A stretch of 8,066 bases of DNA from Treponema sp. (lineage in GTDB: Bacteria > Spirochaetota > Spirochaetia > Treponematales > Breznakiellaceae), in contig JAITRD010000159.1 of the NCBI GenBank assembly GCA_031288575.1, forward strand, positions 1 through 8,066, written 5' to 3'. The translations under genes and the position numbers were made by a program. The stretch's first letter is position 1; the number at the start of each line of letters is the position of its first letter. Shown here in pieces: positions 1 through 5,190 of the stretch. The notes under the pieces were generated by a model. That model saw nothing but the letters and a program-made list of their open reading frames with translations. It had not been told where the DNA came from and did not search any database.

Positions 1-510
1 GACGCCAACGGCATCGTCCATGTCTCCGCCAAGGACCTGGGAACCGGCAAGGAGCAGAAGATCCGCATCGAAAGCTCCTCGGGGCTTTCGGATACCGATA
101 TTGACCGCATGGTCAAGGAAGCGGAACTCCACGCCGAGGAAGACAAACGGGAACGGGAAAAGGCGGAGGTCCGCAACGAAGCGGATACCATGATCTACAG
201 CACCGAAAAGAACATCAAGGATCTGGGGGACAAGGTGAGCCCCGCGGATAAGTCCAAGGCGGAGGAGGCCATTGCGGATCTGCGCCGCAGCCTGGAAGGG
301 GACGATATGCGGGTCATCAAGGAAAAAACCGAGATCCTCAAACAGGTTTCCTATAAAATTGCCGAAGAGGTCTACAAACAAACCGGCGGCGCCCAGCAGC
401 CGGGGCCGGATGCCGCGGCGGGGGGAAGCGGCCCCCAGGGCGGCGCTTCTTCCGGGGAAAACACCAAAAGCGCCGAAGATGTGGATTACGAAGTAGTTGA
501 TGATAAATAA
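1..510 (+). CDS. dnaK: Chaperone protein DnaK (Hsp70), C-terminal part, 5' end outside window
   Basis: ATP-dependent cytoplasmic Hsp70 chaperone that binds exposed hydrophobic peptide segments, working with DnaJ and GrpE. The frame is open from base 1 and encodes the last 170 residues; the ATPase domain and most of the substrate-binding beta-sandwich lie upstream. Residues 1-28 are the last beta strands, with the Hsp70 hallmark DANGIVHVSAKD and then GKEQKI. Residues 30-125 form the charged helical lid, beginning SDTDIDRMVKEAE, much like E. coli DnaK. Residues 126-160 are a Gly/Pro/Ala/Ser-rich disordered tail. The end, VDYEVVDDK, matches the conserved acidic bacterial DnaK terminus. dnaJ follows after 82 bases on the same strand, the classical dnaK-dnaJ order, with a hairpin between them. 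Identification is by direct similarity and is secure; nothing suggests truncation at the 3' end. Confidence 0.97.
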   Translation, partial: DANGIVHVSAKDLGTGKEQKIRIESSSGLSDTDIDRMVKEAELHAEEDKREREKAEVRNEADTMIYSTEKNIKDLGDKVSPADKSKAEEAIADLRRSLEGDDMRVIKEKTEILKQVSYKIAEEVYKQTGGAQQPGPDAAAGGSGPQGGASSGENTKSAEDVDYEVVDDK

Positions 511-520
511 AGGCATGGGG

Positions 521-569
521 AACCTCTGAAAATATGAACCCTCGGTTCGGTAATTTTCGGAGGTTTCTT
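521..569 (+). terminator. Hairpin between dnaK and dnaJ, probable partial terminator or processing site
   Basis: The arm AACCTCTGAAAAT (521-533) pairs with ATTTTCGGAGGTT (553-565) over 13 base pairs, including one U-G wobble. An inner hairpin GAACC/GGTTC (536-540 with 544-548, loop CTC) sits on top. The descending arm runs into TTTCTTATT, a moderately T-rich tract. This fits an intrinsic terminator that lets some transcription through to dnaJ, or a stabilising 3' structure for dnaK mRNA. Because dnaJ has no obvious promoter of its own in the gap, leaky termination is the simpler reading. The pairing is seen; the function is inferred. Confidence 0.65.
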
Positions 570-592
570 ATTGATTAAAAAAGGGTGTCGGC

Positions 593-1720
593 GTGGCGAA
601 ACGTGATTATTATGAGGTTCTGGGAGTGCAAAAAAACGCTTCCAAGGACGATATAAAAAAGGCATACCGGAAGCTCGCAATTCAATACCACCCGGATAAA
701 AACCCGGGTAATAAAGAGGCGGAGGAAAAATTCAAGGAAGCCACCGAGGCTTATGAAATCCTCGGGGATGATCAAAAAAAGGCCGCCTACGACCAGTTCG
801 GTTTTGCCGGGGTTGAGGGCATGAGCGGCGGCGCACAGGATTTCTCCTCAACCTTCCGGGGCTTTGAGGACATCTTCGGCGATGTTTCCGGGATCTTCGA
901 TACCTTTTTCGGGAGCGGCACCCGTTTCCGGGGGGGATCTTCCGGCGGCCCCGGCGGAGCCCGGCAGGGGGCGAACCTCCGTTATGATATTGAAATTCCC
1001 TTTAAGGACGCGGTTTTTGGCACCAAGGTGGAAATTCAATATTCCCGGAACGAAACCTGCCCCGTCTGCAAGGGTTCGGGGGCGGCCAACGGGGCCGGGA
1101 AAAAGGTCTGCCCCACCTGCGCCGGGTCCGGCCAGGTACGCCACAGCCAGGGCTTTTTTTCCGTGGCCTCCACCTGCCCTACCTGCGGCGGCGAAGGTTA
1201 CATCATCGAACAGCCCTGTAAGGAATGCGGCGGTTCGGGAACCCAGAAAAAACGCCAGAAGATCATGGTCACCATCCCCGCGGGGGTAGAAAACGACAAA
1301 CGGGTAGTTATCCCCCGCCAGGGCGACGCCGGGGCTAACGGCGGCCCCCCGGGGGATCTCTACGTGTTCATCCGGGTTAAGGCCCACGAATACTTTGAAC
1401 GCCAGGATCTGGACCTCTACTGCGCCGTTCCCATCTCCGTAACCCAGGCAAGCCTGGGCGCGGATATCCACGTAAGCACCCTGGAGGGAAAAACCATTAA
1501 GGTTAAGGTCCCGCCGGGCATTCAAAACGGCAAGATGCTCCGCATCCGGGACGAGGGGGTCCCCTCCGGGAGCCGCCGGGGGAACCTGTACATTAAGCTG
1601 ATGATCCAAATTCCCGCCAAACTTTCCAAGCGGGGCAGGGAATTAATGGAAGAACTTGCCCGGGTAGAGGGAGAAAATGATTCGCCCCGGCCTCTGTCCC
1701 TTTCGGAATTGTCGGAATAG
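593..1720 (+). CDS. dnaJ: Chaperone protein DnaJ (type I Hsp40)
   Basis: Cytoplasmic co-chaperone that delivers unfolded substrates to DnaK and stimulates its ATPase. The 375 residues match the usual length (E. coli 376). The J domain is residues 1-70 with the essential HPD at 33-35. A Gly/Phe-rich linker spans about 75-125. The zinc-binding region has four CxxCxGxG-type repeats: C156/C159, C173/C176, C195/C198 and C209/C212, all eight cysteines present. The C-terminal beta domains and dimerisation region follow (about 220-350), and the tail is Ser/Glu-rich. The GTG start at 593 is chosen because MAKRDYYEVLGV is the standard DnaJ beginning; a weak purine-rich ribosome site (AAAAAAGGG) lies about 7 bases upstream. 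It is a full type I DnaJ, not a J-domain-only protein. Expression probably depends partly on readthrough from dnaK. Confidence 0.97.
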   Translation: MAKRDYYEVLGVQKNASKDDIKKAYRKLAIQYHPDKNPGNKEAEEKFKEATEAYEILGDDQKKAAYDQFGFAGVEGMSGGAQDFSSTFRGFEDIFGDVSGIFDTFFGSGTRFRGGSSGGPGGARQGANLRYDIEIPFKDAVFGTKVEIQYSRNETCPVCKGSGAANGAGKKVCPTCAGSGQVRHSQGFFSVASTCPTCGGEGYIIEQPCKECGGSGTQKKRQKIMVTIPAGVENDKRVVIPRQGDAGANGGPPGDLYVFIRVKAHEYFERQDLDLYCAVPISVTQASLGADIHVSTLEGKTIKVKVPPGIQNGKMLRIRDEGVPSGSRRGNLYIKLMIQIPAKLSKRGRELMEELARVEGENDSPRPLSLSELSE

Positions 1721-1738
1721 TTCCAATAAATAAAAGCA

Positions 1739-1767
1739 TTGACAAATGGGCATGGGCTGTCTAAAGT
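1739..1767 (+). promoter_or_regulatory. Candidate sigma-70-type promoter for the LysM gene
   Basis: A perfect -35 box TTGACA (1739-1744) lies 17 bases before TAAAGT (1762-1767), which matches the TATAAT consensus at 4 of 6 positions. Transcription would start near 1774 and give a leader of about 60 bases before the ATG at 1836. The leader contains a small inverted repeat, CATCC/GGATG (1788-1792 with 1798-1802). The site lies in the 115-base gap after dnaJ. It also argues against the upstream ATG at 1746, which would fall inside the promoter. The boxes are seen; activity is inferred, and readthrough from dnaJ is also possible. Confidence 0.45.
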
Positions 1768-1820
1768 TTAGAATAAGCTTTTGGCGGCATCCAGGCCGGA
1801 TGTTTACCAAGGGGCGGGTA

Positions 1821-1827
1821 AAAGGAG
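1821..1827 (+). promoter_or_regulatory. Ribosome binding site deciding the LysM gene start
   Basis: AAAGGAG ends 8 bases before the ATG at 1836. The alternative in-frame ATGs at 1746, 1752 and 1800 lack a comparable site, so translation very likely starts at 1836 and not at the longer open-frame start. Confidence 0.75.
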
Positions 1828-1835
1828 CAAGACCA

Positions 1836-2810
1836 ATGGCATCAACTATTGGCATAAAAATAGCTAACGGAGAATTTTATCCCATTTTAGAGGAAAATTC
1901 AAAAACAAAAAAACGCTTGATTCTTACTACCGTTCACGACAATCAGCAAAGCGTTCAAATTGATTTGTATAAAAGCTCGGCAAAAACCATGACCGATGCC
2001 ATGTATATCGGCAGCCTTGTGGTTGAAAATATTAAAAACAAGACCAAGGGGGAACCTTCGGTTGAAATGGTCATCTCCTCCGATGAAAAGGGGGAAATCA
2101 CGGCGGATGCCATAGATTTGGACAATTCCGCGAGGGGAGAACATTATTCCCTGAATGTATCCCTAAGATCCTTTGATGAAGATACCCGGGAATATGATCT
2201 TCCCGATTTTGAACTGGGGTCCCATGACGATTCTCCCCCCCAGGGACTTTACGAGAAGGCGTCCGCAAAAAAAAAAGAGAAACCCCGGCATTCCCTCTGG
2301 CTCTTTATTATCCTTGCGGGTTTGCTTATTATTTTCCTATGCCTTGCCCTGTGGTTTTTTCTTTTCCGGGGAAAAAATACCGGAAAAAGCTCGGCGGTCC
2401 CGGCGGCTCCGGCGGAGCGGGCCGTCCCCGCGGAGGACCCCGCATCGCCGCCGGTTCAAAGCCCCCCGCCGGCAGCCTTGGTTCCCGCGGAACCGGCCGC
2501 GCCCGCCGCTTCCCCGCCGGTTATTCAGGCGCCCCCGGCTCCCGCTCCCGCGGTAACGGCGCAACAGCCGCCGGCGCGGACCTATACCCGTAACCGCCCT
2601 GCTCCGCCGGTAGCTTCCTTTAAGGTACCGGCAAGGATTCCCCGGGAAGGGGTCCCTTATACGATACGGTGGGGAGACACCCTTTGGGATATTTCGGAGG
2701 CTTTTTATCGCAATCCTTGGCTTTACCCTCGCATTGCCCGGTTTAATAATATCCGCAACCCAGACCGCATTATTTCGGGCGCCACCATCCGTATTCCGCC
2801 CAGGAATTAA
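1836..2810 (+). CDS. Single-pass membrane protein: DnaK substrate-binding-like domain, TM helix, Pro/Ala linker, LysM
   Basis: 324-residue protein of unassigned role, predicted N-in/C-out in the inner membrane. Residues 1-110 resemble the DnaK substrate-binding beta-sandwich: an N-terminal GIKIANGEFYPILEEN, then LTTVHDNQQSVQIDLY (compare the Hsp70 pattern F-S/T-T-x-x-DNQ-x-x-V-x-I), an IGSL near 58-61, GEPSVEMVIS, and a DEKGEITA near 83-90 at the place of DADGILHV. No ATPase domain or helical lid is present. An acidic stretch (113-132) and a basic patch KKKEKPRH precede the TM helix (about 154-177); the basic patch places the N-terminus in the cytoplasm. Residues 186-262 are Pro/Ala-rich. Residues 274-322 are a LysM domain (YTIRWGDTLWDIS to GATIRIP), expected to bind peptidoglycan. 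The start at 1836 is fixed by AAAGGAG. It lies between dnaJ and a lytic transglycosylase. LysM and TM are secure; the Hsp70-like fold is inferred from motif spacing by eye. Confidence 0.88.
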   Translation: MASTIGIKIANGEFYPILEENSKTKKRLILTTVHDNQQSVQIDLYKSSAKTMTDAMYIGSLVVENIKNKTKGEPSVEMVISSDEKGEITADAIDLDNSARGEHYSLNVSLRSFDEDTREYDLPDFELGSHDDSPPQGLYEKASAKKKEKPRHSLWLFIILAGLLIIFLCLALWFFLFRGKNTGKSSAVPAAPAERAVPAEDPASPPVQSPPPAALVPAEPAAPAASPPVIQAPPAPAPAVTAQQPPARTYTRNRPAPPVASFKVPARIPREGVPYTIRWGDTLWDISEAFYRNPWLYPRIARFNNIRNPDRIISGATIRIPPRN

Positions 2811-5160
2811 GGAGGGCCCCCAAAATCTTCCGCGGGGCTTTAAAACTTCCTTTGTAAAAAAAGGGATTTTTTTTAGTTTCTTTTTTACCTTCCTTTTTAA
2901 TCTCACCTCCTGCGAAGGGGGGACCGTATTGGGCATCCCCAAAAAAGAAGCCGCCCAGCGCCTAAAAAGGGGGAATATCAATTTTATCCTCGACGGGGCG
3001 CCGGAAAACATGGGGGAACTTGCCCGGATTCACCCTTCGGCGCCCTTTTACGCGGGCCTCCTGGTCCGTTCCCGGCAAGGGGAGCCCCAGGCCGGGGAGA
3101 ACCCGGCGGGAAAAGCCGAAGCGGAAACCCTGGCGGCGGCCCTCTTTGAAGCGGCCCTGGACAGCCCCGGGCCCCGTATCCGGGAAGCGGCCGCCGGGGA
3201 ACTTTTGCTCCCCCTGCTGGAAGGGAAAATACCGGCCCAGCGCATCCTCAACAGGAGAACGGGAAAAAAGCTTTCGGCTTCTTCCGCCGGGGACATTCTT
3301 TTAACTTTGCGGGGAGCCGCTTTATACGCCCTGGGCAATTTTGAAGGGCTCCGGGAACTGTATGGGGAAGGGAAAGCCCGGTCCTCCTGGGACCGGGCCC
3401 TGGCGGCCCTGGCCGGGGGAGAGAAGGAAAAGATCCGGGAATTTTTATTTACCGGCCTTCCCGACAGGGCCCGCCAATGGGCTTTTCAGGAACTTTCGGA
3501 CCGGTATCCTCAGATACTGACCGAAATTGAAACCGCCGCTATGTCCGGGCGTTTTGCCGTCGCCCGTTCAGCCTTTGGCGAAGGATTAAGCCAGTTTCGT
3601 CCCGCCCTGAAAGAAAATCCCGGCCTCTTTTTTGAATATCCCGATTTAATCACCGATTTGGGGAGGGGTTTTCAATTTTCCCCGGCAAATAACGAGGGAG
3701 TGGAGCTTTTTTCGGCATGGGACAGGCATTTGGAAGGCGGAGGGGGCCTTGAAAATATGCCCGGGATTTCCGGGCCCGGGGCTTCCCCCGCCGGGCCGGC
3801 CCTGGGGCAGGACAAAATAAGGGATATCCGTTACCGGCTCCTCTTTTTTTCCGGCAGGATAGCCAGGCAGCGGGAAGGTTACGACGAAGCGGCGGAATTT
3901 TTTGCCCGGGCTATCCCCTTTGCCCCGGACCCGCTCCAGGAAGACGCCTGTATATGGTACATCCTCAGCATGACCCTTCAGGATAAACCCGGGCTCCTTC
4001 CCCTCTACCTTCCCCTCTGGCATAACGACCCCTATTTTGCCGACATCCTTGATATTTTTGCCCGAAACCTTACCGCCAAGCGGCAGTGGAAAACGCTCCT
4101 GGAAACCTTTGCCCTTATCTGTTCCCGAACCGACAGGGCTACCATCGCAAAATACGCCTATATTATCGGCCGGGCTGTCGAGGAAGGGTATATACTCCCC
4201 GGGGAAGCCGCCCCCTACCTCCCTTCCGGTTCCGCCGGGGAGGACTTCCCCGGCAGGGACTTTTTCCGGATCGCCTTTGAGGAAGGGCAGGCGTCCCTCT
4301 ATTACCGGGCCCTGAGCGCCTCCTTTTTAGAGGAAAAGCTGCTTCCCCTCCAGGACGCCGCCGGGTCCGGGGGGACGCCGAAAAAGAAATTACGGCCCCG
4401 GGACTTTCCCCATGCCGCGGAGATGGAACTGCTCCTGGGCTTTTTTGAATACGGCGCCGCGTCCTTTGCCCCCGCCTATATTGAACTTTTTGCTGATCAG
4501 CTTACCACCGAAGAACTGCGGGCCCTGGCGGAAGCCCAGACCGCGGCCGGCTATTGGGAAAAAGCGATACGGCTGGTTTCCCTGTATATGGACCGGGAGG
4601 ATTACCGGGTAACCCGCCGGGACATGGAGCTTTATTATCCCCGCCCCTTTAGGGAGCTTATCGAAAAAAACGCCCGGGAGGCGGGGCTATCCCCGGCCAT
4701 TTTCTACGGCCTCATCAGGACCGAAAGCGCCTTTATTCCGGACATTGTATCCCGGGTAGGCGCGACAGGGCTCTCCCAGCTCATGCCCGCCACCGCGGAA
4801 GACATGGCGGGCCGTATTGCCCGGCAGGGCGGGCCGGACTATAGGGAAAACGGGAAAATAGAGCTGCGCAATCCCCGGATCAACCTGCATATCGGCGCGG
4901 TTTATCTCAATTACCTTATCGAACATCTGGAAAGCCCCGCCCTGGCCCTGCTCGCCTACAACGGCGGGATGGGCCGGGTCCGGCGCTGGCGGGCCGGGGA
5001 GCCGGACCTGCCGGTAGACCTTTTTTTGGAAACCATTGAATACCGCGAAACCAGGGAATACGGAAGACGGGTTCTGGCGGCAGCGGCGGCTTACGGGTAT
5101 CTTTATTATGGTATGAGTATGGAAGGGGTAGTTGCCGATATATTTAAAGAGGAACCCTGA
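2734..5160 (+). CDS. Slt70-like lytic transglycosylase, probable lipoprotein; start uncertain
   Basis: Cleaves the MurNAc-GlcNAc bond of peptidoglycan with formation of 1,6-anhydro-MurNAc, acting in the periplasm. Numbered from the TTG at 2734, a Phe-rich hydrophobic signal (VKKGIFFSFFFTFLF) ends in lipobox LTSC with Cys60, so the mature protein should be lipid-anchored. Residues 70-630 are mostly alpha-helical, with a TPR-like stretch near 367-405, as in the Slt70 superhelix. The SLT catalytic domain is about 640-790: catalytic Glu664 in RTESAF, GLSQLMP from 679, AYNGG at 741-745, then the ETIEYRETREYGRRV block. The 5' end is problematic: TTG 2734 lies inside the LysM gene and has no ribosome site, and no other ATG/GTG/TTG occurs in frame before Cys60. 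A perfect AAGGAGG at 2809-2815 points to a start near 2822-2827. True translation probably begins there, or at ATT 2806, and not at 2734. Confidence 0.9.
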   Translation: MPGLIISATQTALFRAPPSVFRPGIKEGPQNLPRGFKTSFVKKGIFFSFFFTFLFNLTSCEGGTVLGIPKKEAAQRLKRGNINFILDGAPENMGELARIHPSAPFYAGLLVRSRQGEPQAGENPAGKAEAETLAAALFEAALDSPGPRIREAAAGELLLPLLEGKIPAQRILNRRTGKKLSASSAGDILLTLRGAALYALGNFEGLRELYGEGKARSSWDRALAALAGGEKEKIREFLFTGLPDRARQWAFQELSDRYPQILTEIETAAMSGRFAVARSAFGEGLSQFRPALKENPGLFFEYPDLITDLGRGFQFSPANNEGVELFSAWDRHLEGGGGLENMPGISGPGASPAGPALGQDKIRDIRYRLLFFSGRIARQREGYDEAAEFFARAIPFAPDPLQEDACIWYILSMTLQDKPGLLPLYLPLWHNDPYFADILDIFARNLTAKRQWKTLLETFALICSRTDRATIAKYAYIIGRAVEEGYILPGEAAPYLPSGSAGEDFPGRDFFRIAFEEGQASLYYRALSASFLEEKLLPLQDAAGSGGTPKKKLRPRDFPHAAEMELLLGFFEYGAASFAPAYIELFADQLTTEELRALAEAQTAAGYWEKAIRLVSLYMDREDYRVTRRDMELYYPRPFRELIEKNAREAGLSPAIFYGLIRTESAFIPDIVSRVGATGLSQLMPATAEDMAGRIARQGGPDYRENGKIELRNPRINLHIGAVYLNYLIEHLESPALALLAYNGGMGRVRRWRAGEPDLPVDLFLETIEYRETREYGRRVLAAAAAYGYLYYGMSMEGVVADIFKEEP
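2809..2815 (+). promoter_or_regulatory. Strong Shine-Dalgarno sequence without a standard start codon in frame
   Basis: AAGGAGG overlaps the stop codon of the LysM gene (TAA 2808-2810), an arrangement typical of translational coupling. The best-spaced positions (2822-2827) contain only AAT and CTT in the transglycosylase frame; ATC at 2825 is out of frame and meets a stop at 2855. It marks the intended start region of the lipoprotein despite the missing start codon. Confidence 0.6.
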
Positions 5161-5170
5161 CATTTCATCC

Positions 5171-5180
5171 AAGGGAGGTG
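5171..5180 (+). promoter_or_regulatory. Ribosome binding site of ftsK
   Basis: AAGGGAGGTG ends 10 bases before the GTG at 5191 and decides that start. The GTG contained in this site itself (5178) is out of frame. No promoter is evident in the 30-base gap, so ftsK is probably cotranscribed with the transglycosylase. Confidence 0.7.
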
Positions 5181-5190
5181 CTTAAAGCCT

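Noticed and set aside
511..592. CIRCE heat-shock operator near the dnaK-dnaJ junction
   Set aside because: The inverted repeat present does not match the TTAGCACTC/GAGTGCTAA consensus, and the position, after dnaK, is not where an operator of the operon would lie.
848..1609. 253-codon open frame on the minus strand inside dnaJ
   Set aside because: Antisense shadow of a GC-rich gene; the plus strand encodes a full-length DnaJ with all hallmarks, and the minus product is low-complexity Gly/Ala/Pro-rich with no recognisable domain.
1702..1735. Possible terminator after dnaJ (GGAATT with AGTTCC)
   Set aside because: Only a 6-base-pair stem with a wobble, followed by A-rich and not T-rich sequence.
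1746..1835. 30-codon N-terminal extension of the LysM protein from ATG 1746
   Set aside because: Starts inside the candidate promoter, has no ribosome site, and precedes a well-placed AAAGGAG with ATG at 1836.
2337..3011. 224-codon minus-strand open frame across the LysM/transglycosylase junction
   Set aside because: Arg/Gly-rich translation of the reverse of the Pro/Ala linker; compositional artefact.
3741..3800. CCCGGG-rich short palindromes in the transglycosylase gene
   Set aside because: Encoded Gly/Pro/Ala loop in a GC-rich gene; no longer-range repeat or regulatory context.
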